From: Gammaproteobacteria bacterium
Lineage (GTDB): Bacteria; Pseudomonadota; Gammaproteobacteria; Tenderiales; Tenderiaceae
Direction: 5' to 3'
Length of the DNA stretch: 64,000 nt
NCBI GenBank assembly: GCA_021731365.1
Contig: JAKFXL010000016.1
Coordinates: forward strand, 1-64,000
The position numbers and the translations under genes are program-made. The notes below the pieces were generated by a model. It was not told the origin of the DNA and searched no databases. It saw nothing but the letters and a program-made list of their open reading frames with translations. Below, in pieces: positions 45,871-55,921 of this stretch (its first letter is position 1; every line of letters starts with the position of its first letter).

Positions 45871-47259
45871 ATGGACTACCTACCGATCTTCATAGATATC
45901 AAAAAGCGTCCGGTGCTGGTTGTTGGCGGCGGTGAGATTGCGGCACGCAAGGTGAGCCTGCTGTTGCGAGCGCAGGCCAGCGTGGTGGTGGTGGCACCGC
46001 AGCTGGGCAGCATATTGCAACAGCAGCTTGATGATGGGGTGATCAGCCAGCTCAAAACAACCTATCAACCGTCTCAGCTGGCTGGTTGTGCGTTGGTGAT
46101 TGCAGCAACCAATGATGGTGCGTTGAATGCCACAATATCAAACGATGCCAAGCAGTTAGGGCTGCCTGTTAATGTGGTGGATCACCCCGAACTCTGCACC
46201 TTTATTCTGCCGTCGATCATCGACCGCTCGCCCGTTATTGTGGCGGTCTCGACGGGGGGAAGTTCGCCGGTGCTGGGGCGGTTGTTGCGCGCCCGTCTGG
46301 AGACCTTGATCCCGGCCGCCTATGGCCGATTGGCGGAGCTGGCGGGGCGTTTTCGTGGGCCGGTGAAAAATCGCTTCAACAGTTTTAATCAGCGCCGCCG
46401 TTTTTGGGAGGAGCAGCTGCAAGGCAGTGTTGCCGAACTGGCCTATGCCAACAAATGGCAAGAGGCGGAGGCGGCGTTGCAACAGGCTATTGATCGTGCT
46501 GACGTAGGTGAGTTGGAGAAGGGCGAGGTCTATCTGGTGGGTGCCGGTCCCGGTGATCCCGACCTGCTCACCTTTCGGGCGTTACGTCTGATGCAGCAGG
46601 CCGACGTGGTGCTCTATGATCGGTTGGTATCACCACAGATACTCGATCTGGTGCGGCGCGAGGCGGAGCAGATCTACGTCGGCAAAAAGCGCGCCTTCCA
46701 TGCCGTGCGGCAAGAGGATATTAATCAGCAGCTGATCGAGCTGGCCAAACAGGGTAAGCGGGTGTTGCGTCTGAAAGGCGGTGATCCATTTATCTTTGGC
46801 CGAGGCGGTGAGGAGATTGCCGGTCTGGCGGCGGAGGGGATTCCGTTTCAGGTGGTGCCAGGGGTGACGGCAGCGGCGGGATGCGCCAGCTATGCCGGCA
46901 TTCCGCTGACCCATCGCGACTACGCCCAGTCGGTGATCTTTGTCACCGGCCAGCTCAAGGATGGCACGGTTGATCTGGAGTGGCAGACGCTGGTGCAGCC
47001 GCGCCAGACCGTGGTGGTTTATATGGGATTGGCCGGGCTCGACATCATCTGCCAACAGCTGATTGCCCATGGCATGAGTGCCGATATGCCCGCCGCGTTG
47101 GTGCAGCAGGGCACCACCCAGCAGCAGCGCGTCTATACCGGCACTGTCACCACACTGAATCAAATTGTGGCTGACAATGAGATCCACGCGCCAACACTGC
47201 TGATCATCGGTGAGGTAGTAAAACTGCACGAGCAGTTGGCGTGGTTCAAACCAGCGTAG
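45871..47259 (+). CDS. cysG: Siroheme synthase CysG
   Basis: This encodes 462 residues. CysG makes siroheme (and precorrin-2 for other tetrapyrroles) from uroporphyrinogen III. The N-terminal half has the NAD-binding '[18 protein letters not shown]' and the oxidase/chelatase domain. The C-terminal methyltransferase has '[20 protein letters not shown]', '[14 protein letters not shown]', '[16 protein letters not shown]' and '[20 protein letters not shown]'. It serves sulfite reduction, in line with cysH elsewhere. Its stop lies inside a 21-base inverted-repeat arm. Confidence 0.96.
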   Translation: MDYLPIFIDIKKRPVLVVGGGEIAARKVSLLLRAQASVVVVAPQLGSILQQQLDDGVISQLKTTYQPSQLAGCALVIAATNDGALNATISNDAKQLGLPVNVVDHPELCTFILPSIIDRSPVIVAVSTGGSSPVLGRLLRARLETLIPAAYGRLAELAGRFRGPVKNRFNSFNQRRRFWEEQLQGSVAELAYANKWQEAEAALQQAIDRADVGELEKGEVYLVGAGPGDPDLLTFRALRLMQQADVVLYDRLVSPQILDLVRREAEQIYVGKKRAFHAVRQEDINQQLIELAKQGKRVLRLKGGDPFIFGRGGEEIAGLAAEGIPFQVVPGVTAAAGCASYAGIPLTHRDYAQSVIFVTGQLKDGTVDLEWQTLVQPRQTVVVYMGLAGLDIICQQLIAHGMSADMPAALVQQGTTQQQRVYTGTVTTLNQIVADNEIHAPTLLIIGEVVKLHEQLAWFKPA

Positions 47260-47319
47260 GGTGCGCTGTGCGCACGGACACTGTTGGAGGACGGCAATGT
47301 GCGCACAGCGCACCCTACG
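47255..47319. repeat. 21-bp perfect inverted repeat between cysG and arfB
   Basis: Arms 47255-47275 and 47299-47319 are perfect reverse complements around a 23-base loop. The left arm contains the cysG stop codon. The GTAGGGTGCGCTGTGCGCA type of sequence is a common dispersed palindrome in gammaproteobacteria. It may act as an mRNA-stabilising hairpin or weak terminator; no T-tract follows. Confidence 0.75.
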
Positions 47320-47355
47320 TCAATAGTGGTTGTATATCAATATAGAGGCAGCCGC

Positions 47356-47772
47356 ATGCTGATGATCTCCAACAACGTCTCCATCCCCGATAACGAGATC
47401 GAGATCAGCGCCATCCGTGCCCAGGGCAGTGGTGGCCAGAACGTCAACAAGGTCTCATCCGCGATCCATCTGCGTTTTGATATCAACGCCTCATCGCTGC
47501 CCGACTTTTATAAAGAGCGGTTGCTGAATCTGCGTGATCAGCGCATCACCAAGGAGGGGGTGATCATCATCAAGGCGCAGCAGTTCCGCTCTCAGGAGAA
47601 AAATCGCGAAGAGGCGCTGCAACGGCTCCAGGCCTTTATTCGCGCTGCTGCCGTTGTGCAGCGGACCCGCCGGGCCACCCAGCCAACCCGTGCCTCCAAG
47701 ACCCGGCGGCTGGAGGGCAAGAAGCGCCAGGGGCAGATAAAGGCCGGGCGTGGCCGGGTCACAGATGATTGA
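47356..47772 (+). CDS. arfB: Alternative ribosome-rescue factor ArfB
   Basis: This encodes 138 residues from the ATG at 47356, with AGAGG 7 bases upstream. ArfB (YaeJ) is a peptidyl-tRNA hydrolase that frees ribosomes stalled without a stop codon. The GGQ motif is in '[20 protein letters not shown]', and the basic tail ('[19 protein letters not shown]') enters the empty mRNA channel. Length matches the E. coli protein. It starts 36 bases after the inverted repeat. Confidence 0.93.
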   Translation: MLMISNNVSIPDNEIEISAIRAQGSGGQNVNKVSSAIHLRFDINASSLPDFYKERLLNLRDQRITKEGVIIIKAQQFRSQEKNREEALQRLQAFIRAAAVVQRTRRATQPTRASKTRRLEGKKRQGQIKAGRGRVTDD

Positions 47773-47875
47773 AGTGGCGTCAGGATTTTAATTTACCCAC
47801 CTCAAAGGCGCGGGGTTCACGCCCATTCTGTGCGATAATGCGCGCCACTTTTGACCTTAATTCCAGGACACTCCC

Positions 47876-49468
47876 GTGATCACAACAGCCAATATCACCA
47901 TGCAGTTTGGTGCCAAGCCACTCTTTGAAAATATCTCGGTCAAGTTTGGTGGCGGTAACCGCTACGGGCTGATTGGTGCCAACGGTTGTGGCAAGTCAAC
48001 CTTTATGAAAATCCTCGGTGGTGATCTGGTGCCAACGGCGGGCAACATCTCGGTGGATGTTAACCAGCGGGTCGGTAAGTTGCGTCAGGAGCAGTTTGCC
48101 TTTGAAGAGTTCACGCCGATCGACACCGTGATCATGGGCCATACCGAGTTGTGGCGGGTAAAGCAGGAGCGTGACCGTATCTATTCACTGCCTGACATGA
48201 GCGAAGAGGAGGGGATGCGGGTAGCGGAGCTGGAGGTGGAGTTTGCCGAGATGGATGGTTATACCGCCGAATCACGTGCGGGCGAATTGCTGCTGGGGGT
48301 TGGCATACCTATTGAGCAGCACCTTGGTTTGATGAGCGCGGTGGCACCCGGTTGGAAGTTACGCGTGCTGCTGGCGCAGGCGCTGTTTGCCGATCCTGAC
48401 ATCATGTTGTTGGATGAGCCGACGAATAACCTCGACATCAATACTATCCGCTGGCTCGAAACGGTGCTAAATGAGCGCAACAGCACCATGATCATCATCT
48501 CCCATGACCGCCATTTTTTGAACAGCGTCTGCACCCACATGGCCGATCTTGACTACGGCGAGCTGCGCCTCTATCCCGGTACCTATGATGATTACATGAT
48601 GGCAGCCACCCAGGTGCGTGAGCGCCTGCTTTCTGAGAACGCCAAGAAAAAGGCGCAGATCTCCGAGCTACAGAACTTTGTCAGCCGCTTCTCTGCCAAC
48701 GCCTCCAAGGCCAAACAGGCCACGTCACGTGCGCGGCAGATCGATAAAATCCAGCTGGATGAGGTTAAACCTTCAAGCCGTGTGAATCCCTACATCCGTT
48801 TTGAACAGGATAAAAAACTCTACCGTCTGGCGCTGGAGGTGGAGGGGTTAAGCAAAAGCTATGATGACAAGCCGCTCTTCAAAAATCTTAACCTGATGAT
48901 TGAGGTAGGTGAGCGCGTGGCCATCATCGGCCCCAACGGTATTGGTAAAACCACGTTGCTGCGAGCAGTAGTGGGCGACAATATGGTGCCTACCAGCGGC
49001 AGTGTAAAGTGGTCAGAAAACTGCAACATCGGCTATTTTGCCCAGGATCACGCCTCAGAGTTTGCCCAGGATATGACACTGTTTGAGTGGATGAGCCAGT
49101 GGCGTCGTCCCAGTGATGATGACATGGCGATCCGTGGCATCCTGGGGCGACTGCTCTTCTCATCGGATGAGACAGGAAAATCAGTGAAAGTGGTATCGGG
49201 TGGTGAAGAGGGGCGATTGTTATTTGGCAAGTTGATGTTACAACGCCCTAACATTCTGGTAATGGATGAACCCACCAACCATTTGGATATGGAGTCCATA
49301 GAGTCGCTCAATCTGGCGCTGGATAACTATCCAGGTACCTTGCTTTTTGTCAGCCATGACCGCGAGTTCGTCTCATCACTGGCGACCAGGATCATAGAGT
49401 TAACACCTTACGGCGTCACAAACTTCAGTGGTAGCTACGAAGAGTACCTGCGTAGCCAGGGTGTGTGA
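47876..49468 (+). CDS. ybiT: ABC-F ATPase, YbiT type
   Basis: This encodes 530 residues from a GTG start. ABC-F proteins bind the ribosomal E site and have no membrane domain. Two ATPase cassettes are present: Walker A '[17 protein letters not shown]' and '[17 protein letters not shown]', Walker B '[12 protein letters not shown]' and '[12 protein letters not shown]'. The first signature is the YbiT-specific '[18 protein letters not shown]' and the second is '[17 protein letters not shown]'. The two are joined by a charged linker. It is a single gene with a terminator after it. Confidence 0.93.
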   Translation: MITTANITMQFGAKPLFENISVKFGGGNRYGLIGANGCGKSTFMKILGGDLVPTAGNISVDVNQRVGKLRQEQFAFEEFTPIDTVIMGHTELWRVKQERDRIYSLPDMSEEEGMRVAELEVEFAEMDGYTAESRAGELLLGVGIPIEQHLGLMSAVAPGWKLRVLLAQALFADPDIMLLDEPTNNLDINTIRWLETVLNERNSTMIIISHDRHFLNSVCTHMADLDYGELRLYPGTYDDYMMAATQVRERLLSENAKKKAQISELQNFVSRFSANASKAKQATSRARQIDKIQLDEVKPSSRVNPYIRFEQDKKLYRLALEVEGLSKSYDDKPLFKNLNLMIEVGERVAIIGPNGIGKTTLLRAVVGDNMVPTSGSVKWSENCNIGYFAQDHASEFAQDMTLFEWMSQWRRPSDDDMAIRGILGRLLFSSDETGKSVKVVSGGEEGRLLFGKLMLQRPNILVMDEPTNHLDMESIESLNLALDNYPGTLLFVSHDREFVSSLATRIIELTPYGVTNFSGSYEEYLRSQGV

Positions 49469-49496
49469 GGCAGCGGCTCTGTTTTTTTGAATGAGT

Positions 49497-49547
49497 AGGG
49501 TGGGGGCTGTTTTACCTCCACCCTGTGTGGTGGCTTAGCTTTTTTTG
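49497..49547 (+). terminator. Terminator after ybiT
   Basis: Two overlapping hairpins can form: 49497-49506 with 49515-49524, or CCACC 49518-49522 with GGTGG 49529-49533. The second is followed by TTTTTTT near 49540-49546. Together they fit an intrinsic terminator. The rest of the 269-base gap to 49738 holds nothing recognised. Confidence 0.55.
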
Positions 49548-49737
49548 ATCTGCTCAGCCTGAATAGCAGTGCCAGTGATATATACCATGGCCAGGCCTCT
49601 AAAAATAATGTCGATAACTTCGCCCATTCCCCTTTCTGGACTATTCCATATTTCAATACACAACTACAATCCAGTCAGGCGGCAGGTGACCCTGTTTGCA
49701 CCCCTATAGGCAGTATCTGGGGTGTTACCAGCAACAT

Positions 49738-50217
49738 CTACTGCAGGCGCCTCACCTCATTCATCACCTTCTGATTAGCTTCAATGAGTTCCCGGTTGCC
49801 CGCTGCGTATTGGTTGGAACGGCGGGCGAACTGTTCTGCTCTGTTTAAATCACCCGCGGCAAGTTGGAGTGTGGCAAGCCTGTGCCAGGCATACGCATTG
49901 CGTGGTTCAATACGCACGGCACGCTCGACCTGGGCAATAGCACCGCTGAGGTTGCCGCTCTGTTGCAGCGTTTCGGCTTGTGCTAATAGTTGGACTGAAA
50001 CAGCGCTGCGTTGGGCAGGTTGAGATTGAGGTTGAGCAGGTTGGGTAGGCTGAGCCGGTCGGGCAGGCTGGGTTTGAACCGGTTGCGGTTGAGTCGGTTG
50101 AGTCGGTTGAGCAGGTTGAGTGGTTTGAATGGGGATGTTGCTGCAACCTGCGGCACCTATTGTAATGCTGACCAGTAGATAGAGTCCGGCTCTGCTCTTG
50201 GTTATCTGATTAGCCAT
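49738..50217 (-). CDS. TPR lipoprotein with PQT-rich linker
   Basis: This encodes 159 residues. The signal 'GLYLLVSITIGAAGC' gives a lipidated cysteine near residue 25. A low-complexity linker of TQP/AQP repeats (about residues 32-68, DNA roughly 50015-50125) spans the periplasm or wall. Two TPR units follow ('LLAQAETLQQSGNLSGAIAQ', 'AYAWHRLATLQLAAGDLNRA'). Its ATG overlaps the mrcB stop (TAATG), so it is translated with PBP1b. A helper role for PBP1b, in the manner of the LpoB lipoprotein, is attractive but only inference. Confidence 0.75.
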   Translation of the reverse strand: MANQITKSRAGLYLLVSITIGAAGCSNIPIQTTQPAQPTQPTQPQPVQTQPARPAQPTQPAQPQSQPAQRSAVSVQLLAQAETLQQSGNLSGAIAQVERAVRIEPRNAYAWHRLATLQLAAGDLNRAEQFARRSNQYAAGNRELIEANQKVMNEVRRLQ

Positions 50218-52565
50218 TATTCAAACCACCCTTTCACATTATCAAGCAAATTATTAAGCGTATCTTCGACAGCGCTACGGGCACAAAGGGCATCCTCATT
50301 AGGGGCGGTGTCGTTGATGAAGGGGAGTAGCCGGGCGCTATCATTGCAGCCATTGTCCGCTCGTAGTCCGGTGGTGCGGTCGATACGTACCATCTCGATA
50401 TCAACAGGTAGTGGTTGTTCACCACGACTGAGGTTGATGCGGGTCATGATGTCGGCCCAGACTTGCAGTGCACCACTGGCACCAGTAAGACCGGTGACCT
50501 TGTTGTCATCGCTGCCCATCCAGACGACACCGACGTATTCACTGCCAAAACCCGCAAACCAGCTGTCGCGTAGATCATTGGTGGTACCGGTTTTGCCTCC
50601 CAGCTCAATATCGGCCGGTATGCGTTGGGCAACGTTGGCGCCGGTGCCACTGCGCAGGGCTTCACGGAGCGCGTAGTTGATTAAGTAGACGTGTGGTACG
50701 GAGAGGCGCTGTTCGGTATCCATGGCAAAGTGTTGCAGCGGTTTGCCATCCTGGGTCAGCACTTCACGTACCGCCCGTAGCTGGGTGTAGAAACCCTGAT
50801 CGGCGAGTGTCTGGTACATCTGTGCCATTTCAAGTGGGGAGAGATCCACTGCGCCAAGCAGCACTGATGGGTAGGCGGGTATAGTGGCTTCTATGCCAAG
50901 TGTACGCAGTGTTCTGATCACTTGATTAACACCCAGCGCCATACCCAGATTCACCGCCGCCAGATTATAGGAGTGGGCCAAGGCATCGATCAGCGGCACA
51001 GCGCCGTGGCTGATACGGTCGTAGTTTTCAGGTGCCCAGACCTTGTCGTTGCCGGGCTGCTTGAGTTGCAGCGGCTCATCGTTGAGCAGTGTTGTCAGGG
51101 TATAGGTTTGTGGTTGCATCAACGCCGTGAGGTAGAGTGCAGGTTTAACCAGTGATCCGATCGGGCGACGGATATCAAGGGCGCGATTAAAACCATCAAA
51201 ACGCACGTCGCGACCACCCACAACGGCACTTACCTCGCCACTGCCAACACGGCTGATCACCACGCTGCCCTGGAGTAAGTTGGCCTTTAATTTACGGGAC
51301 TGTTCAAGTTTTTCGGTCCAGCGCACCAGCGCCTGTTCAGCGGTGCGCTGGGCGATTGGGTCGAGTGTAGTGAAGATACGCAGCCCTTCGCTACGCAGAT
51401 CCTCTTCCTGATAATCTTTCTGTAACTGCCTCTTCACCAGGTCGATAAAGGCCGGGTGCAGACCCGTGCCGCGCACCGGTTTGGGGATAACGCCCAGTGA
51501 TGCCTGCTTGGCGGGCAATGCCTTTTCCTGTTTGATCAAGCCGTCCGCCAGCAGGGTGTCAATAATCTGGTTACGCCGTTCCAATGCCCGTTTTGGTGAA
51601 CGGCGCGGATCGTAGTAGGTGGGGCCGCGCAGGATTGCTACCAGCATCGCTGATTCTGGCAGTGTCAGCTCCTGTACTGGTTTATTGAAATAGAATTGTG
51701 CTGCCAGGCCGAATCCATGAATCGCGCGCGCGCCATCCTGACCGAGGTAGATCTCGTTGGCATAGGCCTCGAGAATATCACTCTTGCTGTAGTGGTACTC
51801 CAGCAGCAGCGCCATCAGTGCCTCGTTAACCTTGCGCCAGAGGGTGCGTTCATTGTTAAGGTAGAAATTTTTTACCAGCTGCTGGGTGAGTGTGCTGCCC
51901 CCTTGAACCACATGGCCAGCCCGTATGTTGCTCCAGGCGGCGCGGGCAATACCGGTGACATCAACGCCGTAGTGCTCCTGAAAATTGCGATCCTCAACGG
52001 CTTGCAGGGCACTGATCAGCTCGGGCGGCAGGTCGCTGAGCTTCACCAGGATACGATCCTCTTTTTGCGCCGGATAGATGCTGCCAATCTCCATTGGCTG
52101 CAGGCGGGCCAGGGTGAGTGACTTGCCATTACGTTTGTTGGTGAGCGATGTCACACGATTCTGGTCAATTGTCAGGCGCAACGAACGGGCGGGTTCCTCA
52201 CCATCCCAGTGGGTAAAAGCGCGGCTGGAAATGACAAAGGTATTGCCGGTACGATAGTAACTGCCCGGAGCGATACCATCACTGGAACGTTGATAACCGA
52301 TGAGTTTTAACTCACTCTCCAGCGACTCAGATGATAGTGGTGCCTGCGGGTACAGCTCCAGCGCCCGTGCATAGACCCGGGATGGAATGGCCCAGCGTTT
52401 CCCCTCAAATTTTTGTTGTACCAGATGGTCAAGGTAAAGCACATACACAGTCAGTACCACCATGGCAGGCAGTACCATTGCCAGTAAAAAAGCGGGCAAA
52501 AGACGGCGTTTAGATGGGGTGGATGAAGAGGTGCGACGGGTGCGGCGTGTAGGTGGTTTGGACAT
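50217..52565 (-). CDS. mrcB: Penicillin-binding protein 1B
   Basis: This encodes 782 residues. PBP1b polymerises and crosslinks peptidoglycan. After a basic cytoplasmic tail and one membrane helix ('LLPAFLLAMVLPAMVVLTVY') come a UB2H-like domain, the GT51 glycosyltransferase ('AVEDRNFQEHYGVDVTGIAR', 'GGSTLTQQLVKNFYL') and the transpeptidase ('RPIGSLVKPALY' with the catalytic serine, 'SYNLAAVNLG', 'GGKTGTTNDLRDSWFAGF'). It overlaps a TPR lipoprotein gene at its stop. Confidence 0.96.
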   Translation of the reverse strand: MSKPPTRRTRRTSSSTPSKRRLLPAFLLAMVLPAMVVLTVYVLYLDHLVQQKFEGKRWAIPSRVYARALELYPQAPLSSESLESELKLIGYQRSSDGIAPGSYYRTGNTFVISSRAFTHWDGEEPARSLRLTIDQNRVTSLTNKRNGKSLTLARLQPMEIGSIYPAQKEDRILVKLSDLPPELISALQAVEDRNFQEHYGVDVTGIARAAWSNIRAGHVVQGGSTLTQQLVKNFYLNNERTLWRKVNEALMALLLEYHYSKSDILEAYANEIYLGQDGARAIHGFGLAAQFYFNKPVQELTLPESAMLVAILRGPTYYDPRRSPKRALERRNQIIDTLLADGLIKQEKALPAKQASLGVIPKPVRGTGLHPAFIDLVKRQLQKDYQEEDLRSEGLRIFTTLDPIAQRTAEQALVRWTEKLEQSRKLKANLLQGSVVISRVGSGEVSAVVGGRDVRFDGFNRALDIRRPIGSLVKPALYLTALMQPQTYTLTTLLNDEPLQLKQPGNDKVWAPENYDRISHGAVPLIDALAHSYNLAAVNLGMALGVNQVIRTLRTLGIEATIPAYPSVLLGAVDLSPLEMAQMYQTLADQGFYTQLRAVREVLTQDGKPLQHFAMDTEQRLSVPHVYLINYALREALRSGTGANVAQRIPADIELGGKTGTTNDLRDSWFAGFGSEYVGVVWMGSDDNKVTGLTGASGALQVWADIMTRINLSRGEQPLPVDIEMVRIDRTTGLRADNGCNDSARLLPFINDTAPNEDALCARSAVEDTLNNLLDNVKGWFE

Positions 52566-52590
52566 GAGGGGTATTATAACTGTGTCGCTG

Positions 52591-52610
52591 CGGCGGCGAT
52601 AGCGCCGCCG
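52591..52610. terminator. GC-rich hairpin between crp-like gene and mrcB
   Basis: CGGCGGCG (52591-52598) and CGCCGCCG (52603-52610) form a perfect 8-base stem with a 4-base loop, downstream of the crp-like gene on the minus strand. There is no T-tract, so it is only terminator-like. Confidence 0.4.
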
Positions 52611-52691
52611 TTACATCGCCAGCGTCATGACGTTACCGGGCACAGCCATCTTATATATGAGTTGCTGGAGGCTACGCCTGTGCTGAGAGTG

Positions 52692-53369
52692 TTAATAGCG
52701 CGCAGGCAGCCGTTCATTAATGACAATACGCTTGTGATCAACACTAATATAACCGCCATTGGTCAGGTCTTTTAGAATCTTGGAGACCATCTCGCGTGAA
52801 GATCCAACCCGGTCGGCGATATCCTGTTGCGTTAACTTTTCATCAATTAACAGCTTATCGCCCGACTGTTGGGCCAGGCTCAACAAGGTTTTGGCGACAC
52901 GGCCGTAAACATCCATTAACGCCAGGCTTTTAACGTTGTCGGTCAGCGTGCGGATGCGGTGGCTCAAATCCTTGATCAGGGTGATGGCGATGCTGGGGTT
53001 GGCTGCCAGGATATCTTTAAATGCCTGTTTGGTAATAATTGCAAAAGTACAGGGTTCTGTAGTCATTACCGAAGCAGAGCGTTCGGCGTCGTCAATCAGC
53101 GCCAGTTCACCAAAATATTCACCCGGTACCTGCTGGCTCAGGATAACCTCTCGGCCGCGGTCATCGCTCAGGTAGACTTTGACTTTGCCTTTTAAAATGA
53201 TATAGAGCGAGTCCGTGGCATCACCCTCGGTGATCAAGACGCTGTTTTTGGCATAATTGCGCGTCACAATATGGGGGCGAACAGCCTCCAGCTCATCACC
53301 ATCCAGGGCCGCAAACAGTGGCACGCGCTTTAATGTGGCAGATAAATCATCAGAAATATTGTGGTGCAT
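52692..53369 (-). CDS. Crp/Fnr-family transcriptional regulator
   Basis: This encodes 225 residues from the ATG at 53369; the open extension upstream to 53540 looks non-coding. The cyclic-nucleotide-binding barrel reads 'SLYIILKGKVKVYLSDDRG' and 'GEYFGELALIDDAERSASV'. The FGELALIDDAERSAS loop matches the cAMP phosphate-binding cassette (G-E-L-A, R-S-A). The C-terminal winged helix is 'TQQDIADRVGSSREMVSKIL'. There are no Fnr-type Cys ligands. It is divergent from a CHASE2 adenylate cyclase 189 bases away, which suggests a cAMP pair. Confidence 0.85.
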   Translation of the reverse strand: MHHNISDDLSATLKRVPLFAALDGDELEAVRPHIVTRNYAKNSVLITEGDATDSLYIILKGKVKVYLSDDRGREVILSQQVPGEYFGELALIDDAERSASVMTTEPCTFAIITKQAFKDILAANPSIAITLIKDLSHRIRTLTDNVKSLALMDVYGRVAKTLLSLAQQSGDKLLIDEKLTQQDIADRVGSSREMVSKILKDLTNGGYISVDHKRIVINERLPARY

Positions 53370-53557
53370 TACTCTATACCTTTGGTTACATGCCTGAGAA
53401 TTGGATAATGGTTGCGCCCCCAGCCATCTATTCAACAGCGCCTCAGTGTAGCCTAGAATCCCATCACATACCGGCATCATTGCTTGCACAAGCAGACCCC
53501 GCTCGGCAAAATGTTCACTCCCGTTGGATTGCATACCCATAACGAGCCATACCCTTA

Positions 53558-55792
53558 ATGCCTGATCAACGCCGTCGTTTTAGCAGAACAGTAGCGCTTA
53601 GCAAGGTACTGCTGTTAGGCCTATCCACAGCGGTCATTGGCCTGTTGAGCTATTTTCTACCTTTTGGGCTGGATTGGGAAGAAAACATCGGTCTGGAAAC
53701 CCTATATACACTGCGTGGCCACCGTGTGCCCCCGGCGGACGTTGTGCTTGTATCTATAGACAAAGGCTCTGCTGATCGTTTGGGATTGATCAATAATCCG
53801 GCCCAGTGGCCACGGGAGATGCATGCACAGATTATAGACCAGCTGGCCGAGGCAGGGGCCACTGTGGTGGCATTTGATGTTTTTTTTAAAGAACCACGGG
53901 ATCCGAAAACAGATCAGCTGCTGGTGGATGCCACCCGGCGGGCCGGAAACGTACTGTTGTTTGCTTATCTTAAACGTGAAATCAGGGACAACAGCAGCAG
54001 TGATATCTATGTGGAGCAGCTGGTGCCGCCTTTTCCCGCACTTGCAGAGGCGGCCAGTGGTGTCGCGCCTTTTGTTTTACCCAAGGTCCCCATACGTGTT
54101 AGTCAGTTCTGGAGCTTTCATACCTCTGCCGGCGATGTTGCAACACTGCCCGTTGTGGCGCTGGAGCGTTATACCGCACCAGCCGTCAGGCAGTGGTTGC
54201 GGCAGCTGGCGAGTGATGATGCTGCGTTAATGCAGCAGTTACTGGAAAAAAAGATAGTGAATGAAGACGCCACCGGATTTAATCCCGGTGCGCGTGAAAT
54301 ACTGCTTACACATCCCGTCCTTTTGAGAAAAATAAAACAGAACATCTCTCGGTCAGTGTTATCCGGCGATGCAAACAAGAAGCAGGTCGAAGCGCTACTG
54401 ACTACATATACCGGGGGAAATAGACCTTATTTAAATCTGTATGGCCCGCCCCACACCATACCTACCATAGAGTATGCCGATGTATTGAGGGGGGATGCTG
54501 AGACACTTGCCCAGTTCAAAGGCAAAGTAGTGTTTGTAGGTTTTGCAGAAAATCGCCAGCCCGAACAGAAAGATGGATTTTTCACCGTCTACTCCCAGCC
54601 AAATGGTGTCGATGTAAGTGGCGTGGAGATTGCCGCCACTACATTTGCCAATATCCTGGAAGGGACAACCCTTCAGCCCCTGTCAGCAACCGCCTTTATG
54701 TTATCAATAGTGGCGTATGGGTTTTTTATTGCAGGGGTAGGGCGGTTACCGTCATCCCTGTTGATAGTGATTGGCAGCGGTACTATCGCGGGACTCTACC
54801 TGATGACAGCCTCGATCCTGTTTAATGTGGCCAATATATGGCTGCCCTGGGTGGTGCCGCTGTTTATTCAAACACCGATTGCATTAGTCGTCTCACTGCT
54901 CTGTCGTTATGGTGATGTGCATCGCAGCCAGCAACAGATACATCAGGCATTCAGCCACTATGTACCACGCAATGTAGCAGACCATTTTGCAGACAACGCC
55001 ACTCCCATCACAGCCACCGGCCAGTTAATGTATGGCATCTGCCTGGCAACGGATGCAGAGCGTTATACCCATCTGGCAGAAAAGCTTGCCCCCCACGTAT
55101 TAAGTGATTTGATGAACGCCTATTACGAAGTACTCTTTGCACCGGTGCGCGCCCATCACGGCATCGTCTCCGATGTTATCGGTGATGCAATGTTAGCGCT
55201 CTGGTCCTCACCACAGCCGGAGCCACAGTTGCGGCAACAGGCGTGTGAAGCCGCGCTTGATATTGCTGCTGCTGCGGTTAAATTCAGTCAACAGCAAAAC
55301 AGGGTATTGCATACACGTATAGGTCTTCATGCCGGGGAGATGATGATCGGAAACATCGGCGCGCTGGACCATTACGAATATCGTGCAGTGGGTGATATCG
55401 TTAATACTGCGTCACGTATTCAGGGGTTGAATAAACAGCTCGGCACTAACGTCATCGCCTCGGAAGAGGTGCTGCAAAACGTAACGGGAATAGTCACGCG
55501 AAAATTGGGGCGTTTTATATTGGTAGGTAAAGAGCAGGCCGTCACCCTTTATGAGTTGCTGGGTTATACCGGCCAGCACTCAATGGCAGCGCAGGTTTTA
55601 TGCGCTGACTTTGAACTGGCACAGGCGCTGTTTTTTTCACAGGCATGGAATGAGTCACTAATCATGTTCCAGCGCCTGACCATGCGTTACCCAGAGGATG
55701 GCCCCAGTGCTTTTTATCTAAAACTCTGTCAGCGTTATGTGCAGACACCACCTGTTGCGTGGCGTGGTGCAGTAGAGATGTCATTAAAATGA
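53558..55792 (+). CDS. CHASE2-domain class III adenylate cyclase
   Basis: This encodes 744 residues. An N-terminal membrane helix ('VLLLGLSTAVIGLLSYFLPF') leads into a periplasmic CHASE2 sensor (~40-380), then three helices ('FMLSIVAYGFFIAGVG', 'LLIVIGSGTIAGLYLMTASI', 'WLPWVVPLFIQTPIALVVSL'). The cyclase domain follows: metal Asp in 'ATDAERYT', 'SDVIGDAMLALW' with the second Asp, and 'VGDIVNTASRIQGL' with the transition-state Asn and Arg. The substrate lysine of mammalian-type cyclases (KTIGD) is Asp here, a form common in bacterial CHASE2 cyclases. It probably makes cAMP for the divergent Crp-like regulator. Confidence 0.88.
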   Translation: MPDQRRRFSRTVALSKVLLLGLSTAVIGLLSYFLPFGLDWEENIGLETLYTLRGHRVPPADVVLVSIDKGSADRLGLINNPAQWPREMHAQIIDQLAEAGATVVAFDVFFKEPRDPKTDQLLVDATRRAGNVLLFAYLKREIRDNSSSDIYVEQLVPPFPALAEAASGVAPFVLPKVPIRVSQFWSFHTSAGDVATLPVVALERYTAPAVRQWLRQLASDDAALMQQLLEKKIVNEDATGFNPGAREILLTHPVLLRKIKQNISRSVLSGDANKKQVEALLTTYTGGNRPYLNLYGPPHTIPTIEYADVLRGDAETLAQFKGKVVFVGFAENRQPEQKDGFFTVYSQPNGVDVSGVEIAATTFANILEGTTLQPLSATAFMLSIVAYGFFIAGVGRLPSSLLIVIGSGTIAGLYLMTASILFNVANIWLPWVVPLFIQTPIALVVSLLCRYGDVHRSQQQIHQAFSHYVPRNVADHFADNATPITATGQLMYGICLATDAERYTHLAEKLAPHVLSDLMNAYYEVLFAPVRAHHGIVSDVIGDAMLALWSSPQPEPQLRQQACEAALDIAAAAVKFSQQQNRVLHTRIGLHAGEMMIGNIGALDHYEYRAVGDIVNTASRIQGLNKQLGTNVIASEEVLQNVTGIVTRKLGRFILVGKEQAVTLYELLGYTGQHSMAAQVLCADFELAQALFFSQAWNESLIMFQRLTMRYPEDGPSAFYLKLCQRYVQTPPVAWRGAVEMSLK

Positions 55793-55882
55793 TTCTGCTC
55801 TCATTGCAAAAAATACCTAATGGATTATTGCTTTGAACGGGCAGAAGATTTTAACCTGAACTCTTAACGTACATGGTTCTAA

Positions 55883-55921
55883 GGGGGGCGTCTCAGAAAG
55901 CGGAAAATAAAGCACGTTAAG
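55883..55921 (+). repeat. Left terminal inverted repeat (Tn3 type)
   Basis: Thirty-nine bases (38 if the first G is host) with a G-run, then CGTCTCAGAAAGCGGAAAAT, then AAAGCACGTTAAG. This is close to a known Tn3-family end in which GTTAAG reads GCTAAG. It pairs imperfectly with 60654-60692. Confidence 0.85.

Noticed and set aside
49435-49656. 73-codon minus-strand frame with an aromatic segment and a basic end, PEP-CTERM-like at first sight
   Set aside because: There is no PEP motif, the frame overlaps the ybiT 3' end and terminator, and no ribosome-binding site precedes it.
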